Of a stretch of DNA of 17,673 nucleotides, positions 1 through 6,280 are shown one piece after another; position 1 is the stretch's first letter; every line of letters begins with the position of its first letter. Made by a program: the position numbers and the translations under genes. The stretch is taken from the NCBI GenBank assembly GCA_021159225.1, contig JAGGSE010000179.1, forward strand, positions 1 through 17,673, written 5' to 3'. The DNA is from a bacterium. Its GTDB lineage: Bacteria; Patescibacteriota; Minisyncoccia; Minisyncoccales; JAGGSE01. A model generated the notes under the pieces. That model had not been told where the DNA came from. It saw only the letters and a program-made list of their open reading frames with translations, and ran no database searches.

Positions 1-1214
1 TTATTAACAGTGATGGAAGTGTAGTCTGTGAAACAGATGATGTCGGAGGAGGGGGAGGCGGAGGTGATATTACAGCAGTTTATGCTGGTAGCGGTCTTAG
101 CGGCGGAGGAACGTCAGGAGATGTAACCTTATCCCACAAAGACACATCATCTCAGGGTAGTGTTAACAATTCTGGCGGAACAGTTATTCAAGATGTTTCA
201 TTAGATACCTTTGGCCATGTTACCTCTTTGGGAAGCGTTAACCTGGATGGCAGGTTTGTCAATACTACAGGAGATACGATGAGTGGTCTTCTTCAGATAA
301 ACTCTGGGTCCATCTGGGGGTTAGTGGTAAGGGATGGAATGGGCGTATTCGCCGATGGTGTAATGATACCTACTTCTCCCTGGGAGCCTGATCTTAGTGT
401 TGGAGGAACCAGCCGATTTGATGGAAAGGTAACTATAAAGAGTGATTTGAGTGTGAGTGGAAATATAGATGCTAAGGCGCTTTATAAAGTAGGTTCGGTT
501 TGGTTTACGAAAGGAGGATCAATGGCTGCTGACAATGGTAATATTTTGATAATTCCTGATGCAGGAAAAAAAGTTAAATTAAATGGTCCTACAGAAGTAG
601 GTGGTGATTTGAATGTGAGCGGAAACACCCAACTTGGTGACTCAAGTTCTGATAAAACAACTGTGAAAGGTGATTTGCATTTGGATAAAGGTGGATATAT
701 TTTTGATGATTACGATAGCGATGTAGATATTGGAGAACAATTAACTGTACATGGTGACATAGTGACTCCTAATGACATTTATGTAGGTGGTTCTATTTAT
801 CCTGAGATGAGTCCTCCCGTACATGTAGGTTCGAATGAGGCACCGTGCGGCTTAAAGGTGTGGGGGGACTTAACTGTAACCGGAAACAAAAACGCAGTAG
901 TAAATACTTCTCAAGGTCAAAGAAAAATGTCAGCAGTTGAGGCTCCAACAGTAAACTTTGTGACTGCTGGTTCATCTCAATTAGTAAATGATGAGGTAAT
1001 GGTTAAGATAGAGCCATTATTCTTGGAAACAATAAATACAAGTGTTGGTTATAAGATTTTGTTAACCCCAACAGATAATTGTCAGTTGTATGTTTCAGAC
1101 AAAAGTGAAGATAGTTTCGTTGTAAAGTTATCAAGTGGAAAAGAAAATTGCACCTTTGATTGGTTCCTTTACGGAGTGAGAAAAGGATACGAGAATTGGT
1201 ATATGGAAAAATAA
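1..1214 (+). CDS. Surface or tail-fibre-like repetitive protein, 5' end outside window
   Basis: The frame is open from the first complete codon at position 3 to the TAA at 1212-1214, so the gene enters from upstream; the TTG at 228 is inside the protein and is not a convincing start. Visible order: a polyglycine run followed by GDITAVYAGSGLSGGGTSGD (residues about 14-40 of the visible part), a VNTTGDTMSG segment of the kind seen in phage tail fibres, then short repeats built on G-D/N-L-x-V-S/T-G-N (for example GDLNVSGN, GDLTVTGN) interspersed with Gly/Asp-rich strands. The last ~115 residues, from GNKNAVVNTSQGQRKMSAVE to the end (YGVRKGYENWYMEK), look like a compact beta domain that I recall at the C-termini of bacterial secreted beta-repeat proteins. 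There are few cysteines and no membrane segment in the visible part. A role outside the cell, in adhesion or as a fibre, is inferred. Phage origin is possible, but the neighbours are chromosomal. Confidence 0.75.
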   Translation, partial: INSDGSVVCETDDVGGGGGGGDITAVYAGSGLSGGGTSGDVTLSHKDTSSQGSVNNSGGTVIQDVSLDTFGHVTSLGSVNLDGRFVNTTGDTMSGLLQINSGSIWGLVVRDGMGVFADGVMIPTSPWEPDLSVGGTSRFDGKVTIKSDLSVSGNIDAKALYKVGSVWFTKGGSMAADNGNILIIPDAGKKVKLNGPTEVGGDLNVSGNTQLGDSSSDKTTVKGDLHLDKGGYIFDDYDSDVDIGEQLTVHGDIVTPNDIYVGGSIYPEMSPPVHVGSNEAPCGLKVWGDLTVTGNKNAVVNTSQGQRKMSAVEAPTVNFVTAGSSQLVNDEVMVKIEPLFLETINTSVGYKILLTPTDNCQLYVSDKSEDSFVVKLSSGKENCTFDWFLYGVRKGYENWYMEK

Positions 1215-1469
1215 GGCGCAAAAATAGGGACAGGAGCAAATGAGGTCGTCGAGGTCAAACCTCGACAACCTCGAATCGATGATTTAATGCCAAAAGAAAA
1301 AATAAATATTAAAAAAGTAATTGATTATTGGATTAAAAGAAATTTCTTTTCCAAGGAAAAAGATATCCAGAGTGCCTCTTTTTCTGCCATGAGCAAAAAA
1401 TAGGCAAAAAATAGGGGCAAAAATTAGGGACGTGCATATTTTTATAAAATTGGTATATAGAAAAATAAT
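1215..1469. other. Spacer between the surface protein and the speE-like gene
   Basis: No convincing gene. It contains the long hairpin at 1242-1272, a perfect 16-base palindrome AAAAGAAATTTCTTTT at 1335-1350, several G/C-CAAAAA-TAG-type repeats (near 1217-1230 and 1394-1430), and at 1448-1468 a 21-base near-copy (one mismatch) of the last 21 bases of the upstream gene (1194-1214). A 38-codon frame at 1287-1403 begins MPKEKINIKKVIDYWIKRN. It has no visible ribosome binding site and may be a decayed fragment. Confidence 0.6.
1242..1272. repeat. Dispersed palindrome, copy 1
   Basis: The 19-base core GTCGAGGTCAAACCTCGAC lies at 1248-1266: an 8-bp stem with a CAA loop. An outer GAGGT (1242-1246) pairs with ACCTC (1268-1272) across one C/A mismatch. 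The identical 19-base core recurs at 5715-5733. The element begins 27 bases after the stop codon of the upstream gene and has no T-tract after it, so a simple Rho-independent terminator is not the best reading. Confidence 0.75.
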
Positions 1470-2333
1470 GTGACTTCTTATAGATGGTTTTGCGAAAAAT
1501 CTGTTCCTGGAAAGAGGGAAGGAAATATCAGACACTGCTTTTTGATTAAAAGGAAGGTTTTTGAAGGAAAAACAAAATTCCAGGATGTTTTGATTTTTGA
1601 CAATCCGATTTACGGGAGGGTCTTTTTTCTGGACGGGATTTTACAATTAAGCCAAAGGGATGAGTTTATCTATTCTGAAATGATGGCTCATCCCGTTTTG
1701 TTTTCCCACCTCAAGCCAGAAAGAATTTTAATAATTGGCGGAGGAGATGGAGGAGTATTAAGGGAGGTCTTAAAACATCCGGTCAAAAGGGTTGATTTAG
1801 TGGAGATTGACAAAGAGATTATTGAAATCTCAAAAAGATATCTAAAATTCTGCTGTCAAAAAGCATTTTCTGAAAAGAGGGTTAAAATTTATAATTTGCC
1901 CGGCTATGATTTTGTTAAAAAATCTGAAAAGGGTTTTTATGATATTGTTATTGTTGACTGCACAAATTTTTCCGAAAAACTCTCCCTGCCTCTTTTTCAA
2001 ACAAAATTCTACAAAAATTGCTTCTCGGCTCTAAAAAAAGAGGGGATTTTGCTCACCCTGGGGGCATCTTTTCTGGACCTGGGCTTTATCAAAAAAATTT
2101 CCGGGAGAATTAAAAAGATTTTTCCCTACCAATTTTTATTCAGATTTTGCATGCCGTCATATCATTGTGGAGAATATTGCTTTATTGCCGGCTCAAAAAT
2201 AAACCCAAAGAAGATTGATTTCAAGGAAATTGGAAGGAGGTTTAAAAGACTGGAAAGAAGGCATAAATTTAGTTATTACTCTCCCGAGATTCACAAGGCA
2301 AGTTTGGTTCTGCCAAAGGTTTGGAAAATTTAG
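1470..2333 (+). CDS. speE: Spermidine synthase-like aminopropyltransferase, divergent amine site
   Basis: 287 residues from a GTG start at 1470. Family members transfer an aminopropyl group from decarboxylated SAM to an amine such as putrescine and release methylthioadenosine. The N-terminal beta region (residues 5-60, W..E..PG.R to GRVFFLDGILQL) and the Rossmann fold match the family well: DEFIYSEMMAHP (64-75), the nucleotide-binding GGGDGG (90-95) and VEID (111-114). The amine side is unusual. The usual DSSDP.GPA reads DCTNFSEKLS (163-172), so the first Asp is kept but the second is Asn and P.GPA is gone. The GDG/GDA element after strand 5 is replaced by NLPGYD, and the late YP.G.W element reads YHCGEY. 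The fold is secure; the acceptor amine, or even aminopropyl transfer itself, is not. The mtnP and apt genes further along could recycle its by-product. No strong ribosome binding site is visible. Confidence 0.75.
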   Translation: MTSYRWFCEKSVPGKREGNIRHCFLIKRKVFEGKTKFQDVLIFDNPIYGRVFFLDGILQLSQRDEFIYSEMMAHPVLFSHLKPERILIIGGGDGGVLREVLKHPVKRVDLVEIDKEIIEISKRYLKFCCQKAFSEKRVKIYNLPGYDFVKKSEKGFYDIVIVDCTNFSEKLSLPLFQTKFYKNCFSALKKEGILLTLGASFLDLGFIKKISGRIKKIFPYQFLFRFCMPSYHCGEYCFIAGSKINPKKIDFKEIGRRFKRLERRHKFSYYSPEIHKASLVLPKVWKI

Positions 2334-2374
2334 TTTCCTTGATTTCTGGAGGCAAGTTTGCTATTCTGATTTAT

Positions 2375-3451
2375 ATGCTCTCCAGAATTTTCTCTAAGGT
2401 CTCTCAGGATATTGCTGTTGATTTGGGAACAGCCAATTCTCGGGTTTATGTCCGGGGCAGGGGAATTATTACCCAGGAGCCGTCAGTTGTTGCGGTTAAC
2501 AAAAAGACAGGCCATATATTAGCCATTGGAAACGAGGCGAAGAAGATGATAGGCAGAACCCCGGGGCATATTGTCGCCACCCGACCCTTAAGAGCCGGGG
2601 TTGTTTCTGATTTTGAAGCCACCGAACAGATGTTAAGGTATTTTATTGCCAAGGCAAGGAAGAGCAATTTTTTTCTCAATCCCAGACCAAGGATTATTAT
2701 AGATATTCCTTGTTGGATAACCGAGGTTGAAAAAAAGGCGGTGATTGATGCCGCCAAGTCAGCCGGGGCAGGTCAGGTTTTTTTGATTGAAGAGCCAATG
2801 GCGGCTGCTATCGGCGCGCGGTTGGCAGTTCAAGATGCTGGAGGAAATTTTATTGTTGACATTGGAGGAGGAACCACTGATATCGCGGTTATTTCTTTGG
2901 GAGGAATTGTTTTGGAAAGAGGTATAAAGGTTGCTGGTGATAAACTAAATCAGGATATAGTTCAATTTGCTCAAGATGAATATAAATTGCTGATTGGCGA
3001 AAGAACCGCCGAGGAGATTAAAATCGGCATTGGCTCTGCCTTTCCCCAGAAGGAAAATAGACGGAAGAAAGACAATAATCAGAAGGAGATGCCAATGAGA
3101 GGAAGAAATTTGGTAACAGGACTGCCTGAAGAGATTTTGGTTTCAGAAGAGGAAATAAGAAGAGCAATGGAAAGGTCAATAAGACAGATTATTTCCGAGA
3201 TAAAAACCACTATTGAAGCAACACCTCCCGAACTTTTGGCTGATATAATGCATTCCGGTATTTATCTGGCTGGCGGCGGCGCTCTTTTGCGGGGATTGAG
3301 TACCCTTATTCAAAAGGAAACAAAGATTCCAACGAAAATTATTGAGGATCCGATGACAGCGGTGGTCAGAGGGGCGGGAATGGTTTTGGAAAATTTAGAC
3401 AAACTAAACGATGTTTTGGTTGAAACAGAAGAATTGGAGCCACTTCATTAA
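2375..3451 (+). CDS. mreB: Rod-shape-determining actin homologue MreB
   Basis: 358 residues from the ATG at 2375. MreB forms ATP-dependent antiparallel filaments under the membrane and guides peptidoglycan synthesis. I chose this start because the product then begins MLSRIFSKVSQDIAVDLGTA, which aligns closely with the N-terminus of E. coli MreB, including a short amphipathic membrane-binding helix. A TTG at 2321 in the same frame would add 18 residues with no family counterpart. A GGAGG at 2348-2352 lies 22 bases upstream, rather far. Actin-fold signatures are present: phosphate-1 DLGTAN (16-21), the FLIEEPMAAAIGA connector (136-148), phosphate-2 DIGGGTTD (162-169), and the adenosine motif GGGALLRG (300-307). 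A Lys/Asn-rich insertion (about 225-240) makes it slightly longer than the usual ~345 residues. It follows the speE-like gene by 41 bases and precedes gatC by 12. mreC, mreD and rodA are not in the window. Confidence 0.95.
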   Translation: MLSRIFSKVSQDIAVDLGTANSRVYVRGRGIITQEPSVVAVNKKTGHILAIGNEAKKMIGRTPGHIVATRPLRAGVVSDFEATEQMLRYFIAKARKSNFFLNPRPRIIIDIPCWITEVEKKAVIDAAKSAGAGQVFLIEEPMAAAIGARLAVQDAGGNFIVDIGGGTTDIAVISLGGIVLERGIKVAGDKLNQDIVQFAQDEYKLLIGERTAEEIKIGIGSAFPQKENRRKKDNNQKEMPMRGRNLVTGLPEEILVSEEEIRRAMERSIRQIISEIKTTIEATPPELLADIMHSGIYLAGGGALLRGLSTLIQKETKIPTKIIEDPMTAVVRGAGMVLENLDKLNDVLVETEELEPLH

Positions 3452-3463
3452 TAAAATAAAGAT

Positions 3464-3754
3464 ATGATTTCTAAAGAACAGACAAAACACATTGCCAAAC
3501 TTGCCCGGATTGAACTTAATAAGAAGGAGATAGAAAAATATCAAGGAGAACTCTCCAAAATTTTGGACTATATTGAGAAGTTAAAAGAGGTAAATGTTGA
3601 GGGAATTCAACCGATGAGCCATCCTGTTGAGATTAAAAATATAATGAGAGAGGACAAAAAAAGGCAGGAAAAGGAAGGCAAGATGGGAGAAAAATTGTTA
3701 GAGATGGTACCGGATAAAAAAAATCGCTATTTGAAGACAAAAGGAATACTTTGA
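3464..3754 (+). CDS. gatC: Asp/Glu-tRNA amidotransferase subunit C
   Basis: 96 residues, the normal GatC length. It is the small linker subunit of GatCAB, which converts Glu-tRNA(Gln) and Asp-tRNA(Asn) to the amidated forms. Family features seen: N-terminal HIAKLARIEL (residues 9-18), a helix with ILDYIEKLKEVNVEGIQPMSHP (about 31-52), and a basic C-terminal tail. The ATG is 12 bases after the mreB stop. Its TGA at 3752-3754 sits just before the gatA ATG at 3757, indicating translational coupling. gatA follows directly and gatB is absent from the window. Confidence 0.93.
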   Translation: MISKEQTKHIAKLARIELNKKEIEKYQGELSKILDYIEKLKEVNVEGIQPMSHPVEIKNIMREDKKRQEKEGKMGEKLLEMVPDKKNRYLKTKGIL

Positions 3755-3756
3755 AA

Positions 3757-5205
3757 ATGAATATCAAAAACATAAGCATCTTAAAAATTCATCAGGGACT
3801 GAAAAAGAGGGAGTTTTCGGTTTTGGAGTTGACAAAAGAATTTCTGGAGAAAATCAAAAGAGAAGACAAAGACATCGGCGCTTTTTTGGAGATTACAGAG
3901 AAAGAGGCGTTAGAGGAGGCAAGAAAGATTGACCAGACGATTTCAAAGGAAAAGGACTTTCCAGTTTTAACAGGGGTGCCCTGTGCGATAAAGGATATCA
4001 TTTTGGTCAAGGGCATTAGATGTACGGCCGGCTCAAAATTTTTGAAAAACTACATTGCTCCTTACGATGCTACGGTAATAAAAAAATTAAAAGAACAAAG
4101 GGTAGTGATTTTGGGCAAGACCAACCTTGATGAGTTTGCAATGGGTAGTTCCACTGAGAACTCTGCCTTCTTTCCGACAAGAAACCCCCACAATTTGGAG
4201 CGGGTGCCGGGCGGCTCTTCAGGCGGTTCAGCGGCTGCCCTTGCCTCTAATTTTTGCGCTTTTGCCTTGGGCTCTGACACGGGGGGTTCTATCCGCCAGC
4301 CGGCTTCATTTTGCGGAGTGGTGGGGCTGAAGCCCACCTACGGTGCGGTCTCCAGATTTGGATTAATTGCCTTTGCTTCTTCTTTAGACCAGATTGGACC
4401 AATGGCAAGAACGCCAGAGGATGCAGAGATTGTTTTTGAGGCAATCAAAGGAAAGGATGAAAAAGACAGCACATCATTATATTTGGATTATTTGAGAGAT
4501 TCAAAATTTAAGATTCAGGACATAAAAATTGGGGTGCCGAAGGAATACTTCATTAAAGGAATAGACCCGCAGGTTGAGAAGATAATCAAGGAAGCAATTA
4601 AAAAATATGAGGAAAGGGGAGTAAAGATTGAAGAGATTAGTTTGCCCCATACTGAATATGCCCTGCCCTGTTATTATATTATTGCCTCTTCAGAAGCCAG
4701 CGCCAATCTTGCCAGATATGATGGGATCCGCTACGGAACCTCTTTTTGCCCGGTTTCAGAAGCCAACTCTTCTTTAGAGGTTTATCTTGTTAATCGTGCC
4801 CGCGGTTTTGGAGAAGAGGTAAAGCGCCGGATTATGCTGGGAACCTACTCCCTGTCAGCAGGATATTATGATGCCTATTATTTAAGAGCCCAAAAGGTAA
4901 GACGATTGGTAAAAAAGGATTTTGAGCAGGCGTTTAGAAAGGTGGATTTTATCTTCACGCCGGTAGCACCTACCCCCGCGTTTAAACTCGGTGAAAAAAC
5001 CAATGACCCGCTTTCTATGTATTTGTCCGATATTTTCACAATCCCTGTCAGTTTGGCTGGTCTGCCTGCTGTTTCAATTCCTGTGGGCAAGACAGAGGGA
5101 TTGCCTGTAGGAATGCAGATTATTGGCAAGCCATTTCAAGAAAAGGCAATTTTAGAAATAGCAAAATTATATGGAGATAGTGGAGACAATAGTGAAAATT
5201 GCTGA
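3757..5205 (+). CDS. gatA: Asp/Glu-tRNA amidotransferase subunit A (glutaminase/amidase)
   Basis: 482 residues. The amidase-signature subunit hydrolyses glutamine and supplies ammonia to GatB. Counting from the ATG at 3757, the catalytic Ser-cisSer-Lys residues fall at K79 (in AIKDII), S154 (in GGSSGGSA) and S178 (in GSDTGGSIRQPA). These are the positions known for S. aureus GatA, which supports this ATG over the TTG at 3751. AAGGAA at 3741-3746 is the likely ribosome binding site, 10 bases upstream. The GVVGLKPTYGAVSRFGLIAF segment and the C-terminal GLPVGMQIIGKPF are also typical. It follows gatC by two bases, and its last 35 bases overlap the next gene if that gene starts at 5171. Together with gatC it implies indirect Gln- and/or Asn-tRNA synthesis; gatB must lie elsewhere. 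Confidence 0.96.
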   Translation: MNIKNISILKIHQGLKKREFSVLELTKEFLEKIKREDKDIGAFLEITEKEALEEARKIDQTISKEKDFPVLTGVPCAIKDIILVKGIRCTAGSKFLKNYIAPYDATVIKKLKEQRVVILGKTNLDEFAMGSSTENSAFFPTRNPHNLERVPGGSSGGSAAALASNFCAFALGSDTGGSIRQPASFCGVVGLKPTYGAVSRFGLIAFASSLDQIGPMARTPEDAEIVFEAIKGKDEKDSTSLYLDYLRDSKFKIQDIKIGVPKEYFIKGIDPQVEKIIKEAIKKYEERGVKIEEISLPHTEYALPCYYIIASSEASANLARYDGIRYGTSFCPVSEANSSLEVYLVNRARGFGEEVKRRIMLGTYSLSAGYYDAYYLRAQKVRRLVKKDFEQAFRKVDFIFTPVAPTPAFKLGEKTNDPLSMYLSDIFTIPVSLAGLPAVSIPVGKTEGLPVGMQIIGKPFQEKAILEIAKLYGDSGDNSENC

Positions 5206-5704
5206 CTTTATTGTCTTTCCCGAGTTTAGTGGCTGGTTGGCAGTTCTAAAGTTTTTTATTTTGGGGGTTTCTATTTTTACAATTTTCTTTATAATCTGGG
5301 TAATGGCTATCAGGACTGATTTTTTGAAGTGGTGGCTTATCTGGGATATAAAAGAATTTTTTACCTATCGTCCCTATGGCTTGCCGAAGGTAACCAAGAA
5401 GTGGGCTAAAATTAGAGAAAGACTAAAAAACGATTCAGAATCAGAGCGTAAGTCAGCCATTATTGAGGCAGACGCCCTTTTGGATAAATCATTAAAAGAC
5501 CTTCAAATTGGAGGGACAACCTTGGAGGAATCATTAAGAAAAAGAATAGGACCTTATACCATCTCCAATATAGAGGAGGTAAAAAGAGCCCATCGAATTA
5601 GGAATAAAATCGTTCACCAGCCGGATTTTTCTCTTACCTTAAAGGAAGCAGAAGAGGTCTTAGATATCTATGAAAAGGCGCTTAAAGACCTGGGAATGCT
5701 CTAA
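5171..5704 (+). CDS. Membrane-anchored protein with HEPN-like RNKIVH motif
   Basis: 177 residues, function unknown. One strong membrane span is seen at about residues 22-47 (WLAVLKFFILGV...IIWVMAI), followed by a Trp/aromatic juxtamembrane stretch and a soluble helical domain (about 75-177). The domain reads ERKSAIIEADALLDKSLKDL, a short insert, then HRIRNKIVHQ (141-150), and a final helix EAEEVLDIYEKALKDL. RNKIVH fits the R-x4-H signature of HEPN domains, which are often RNases or RNA-binding modules; the assignment rests on this motif and the helical layout only. The ATG at 5171 overlaps gatA by 35 bases and lacks a clear ribosome binding site. A GTG at 5192 has GGAG (5182-5185) six bases upstream and is a credible alternative that keeps the membrane span. 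It is the last gene of the speE-mreB-gatCA cluster and is followed by palindrome copy 2. Confidence 0.8.
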   Translation: MEIVETIVKIADFIVFPEFSGWLAVLKFFILGVSIFTIFFIIWVMAIRTDFLKWWLIWDIKEFFTYRPYGLPKVTKKWAKIRERLKNDSESERKSAIIEADALLDKSLKDLQIGGTTLEESLRKRIGPYTISNIEEVKRAHRIRNKIVHQPDFSLTLKEAEEVLDIYEKALKDLGML

Positions 5705-5712
5705 AGTCGAGT

Positions 5713-5735
5713 CTGTCGAGGTCAAACCTCGACAG
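5713..5735. repeat. Dispersed palindrome, copy 2
   Basis: A perfect 10-bp stem, CTGTCGAGGT (5713-5722) with ACCTCGACAG (5726-5735), closes on a CAA loop. It carries the same 19-base core as the copy at 1248-1266. It starts nine bases after the stop of the preceding gene. No T-tract follows directly. Confidence 0.8.
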
Positions 5736-5751
5736 GAATGGGCTAAATGGG

Positions 5752-5780
5752 TTGATTTTTATTTTTAGATAGGATAAAAT
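5752..5780 (+). promoter_or_regulatory. Sigma70-type promoter for the initiator tRNA
   Basis: A -35 TTGATT at 5752-5757, a 17-base spacer and a -10 TAAAAT at 5775-5780. A start point about seven bases downstream would fall at or very near 5787, the first base of the tRNA, so the transcript may have almost no 5' leader. The same TAAAAT box occurs in the 16S promoter P1. Confidence 0.65.
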
Positions 5781-5786
5781 TGGTTG

Positions 5787-5857
5787 CGCGGGGTGGAGAA
5801 GTAGTATCTTGCGAGGCCCATAACCTCGAGACGTGGGTGCAATTCCCACCCCCGCAA
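5787..5857 (+). tRNA. tRNA-Met(CAT), initiator type, atypical
   Basis: A 71-base cloverleaf. The acceptor is CGCGGGG with CCCCGCA, leaving C1 and A72 unpaired, the hallmark of bacterial initiator tRNA. The D stem is GAGA/TCTT with a short 7-base loop (5800-5806) lacking the usual GG pair. The anticodon stem is CGAGG/CCTCG, loop CCCATAA, anticodon CAT. The T stem is GTGGG/CCCAC with loop TGCAATT. Odd points: base 33 is C instead of the near-universal U; T-loop position 55 is G; and the anticodon stem has A29-U41 where initiators usually have three G-C pairs. CCA is not encoded (A73 is followed by CAA). It is either a lineage-specific initiator or a decaying copy. Its good promoter argues that it is expressed. 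Confidence 0.8.
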
Positions 5858-5879
5858 CAAATTTTGTTTGCAAAATTTG
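5858..5879. repeat. Inverted repeat directly after the initiator tRNA
   Basis: CAAATTTTG (5858-5866) pairs perfectly with CAAAATTTG (5871-5879) around a TTTG loop. It abuts the tRNA discriminator base. A role in 3' processing or termination is possible, but the stem is AT-rich and no T-tract follows. Confidence 0.5.
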
Positions 5880-5894
5880 AGTTGTTAGATTGCA

Positions 5895-6273
5895 GTTATT
5901 AGTTGTTAGATATGTACAATTTTGAAAAATTAAGAGCATGGCAAGAGGCAATTAAATTAGCGGAGATGGTTTATCGACTGACTAAAAAATTTCCTAAAGA
6001 AGAGAAATTTGCTTTGATTGACCAATTAAAAAGAGCAGTTACTTCAATTTCATTAAATATTGCTGAGGGAAGTGGAAGCAGAAGCAAAAAAGTTTTTGTG
6101 GCTCATCTAGAAATTGCTATTAAATCCCTTTATGAAACTATAAGCATCTTGAAATTAGGAGAAAAGTTATTTAAAGTAAATTCTACTAAAGAATTAGATC
6201 AGTGTGTCCAAGTGAACAAATTGTTACAAGGTCTTTTAAAAAGTATAAAGTCTAACACCTAACAACAAATAAC
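5895..6273. repeat. Imperfect inverted repeats bounding the four-helix-bundle gene
   Basis: The left arm at 5895-5910 (GTTATTAGTTGTTAGA) and the right arm at 6258-6273 (CCTAACAACAAATAAC) match as inverted repeats at 14 of 16 positions. The left arm ends one base before the ATG at 5912, and the right arm contains the gene's stop codon (6260-6262). The gene therefore fills the interval, as in a small mobile cassette. Confidence 0.5.
5912..6262 (+). CDS. Four-helix-bundle protein, 23S rRNA intervening-sequence (IVP) family
   Basis: 116 residues from the ATG at 5912, a normal length for the family. The signature is clear: FEKLRAWQEAIKLAEMVYRLTKKFPKEE (about residues 4-31), LIDQLKRAVTSISLNIAEGSG (36-56), SRSKKVFVAHLEIAIKSLYE (57-76), and two further amphipathic helices. 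Members were first described inside intervening sequences of 23S rRNA, and relatives act as Avd accessory proteins of diversity-generating retroelements. Most members, including stand-alone ones like this, have no known function; a basic surface suggests nucleic-acid binding. No reverse transcriptase or variable repeat is present here, so an Avd role is not supported. It lies between tRNA genes and is bounded by inverted repeats. A TTG at 5903 in frame would add three residues and overlap the repeat. Confidence 0.9.
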   Translation: MYNFEKLRAWQEAIKLAEMVYRLTKKFPKEEKFALIDQLKRAVTSISLNIAEGSGSRSKKVFVAHLEIAIKSLYETISILKLGEKLFKVNSTKELDQCVQVNKLLQGLLKSIKSNT

Positions 6274-6280
6274 GAATAAC

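Noticed and set aside
228..1214. Surface protein starting at the TTG at 228
   Set aside because: The same frame is open to the left edge and encodes low-complexity Gly-rich and tail-fibre-like sequence, so 228 is internal.
1248..1266. The palindrome as a CRISPR repeat
   Set aside because: Only two copies 4.5 kb apart, with no regular spacers and no cas genes.
1287..1403. 38-codon ORF in the first spacer
   Set aside because: No ribosome binding site and no family match. The KVIDYWIK start recalls some HEPN proteins but the rest does not; described only as spacer content.
2321..2374. Upstream TTG start for mreB
   Set aside because: The added residues have no counterpart in MreB, whereas the ATG at 2375 aligns closely with the E. 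coli N-terminus.
5713..5735. Rho-independent terminator after the HEPN-like gene
   Set aside because: The stem is strong but there is no T-tract immediately downstream; listed as a repeat instead.
5912..6262. Avd accessory gene of a diversity-generating retroelement
   Set aside because: The fold family is related, but no reverse transcriptase, template repeat or variable repeat is seen in the window.
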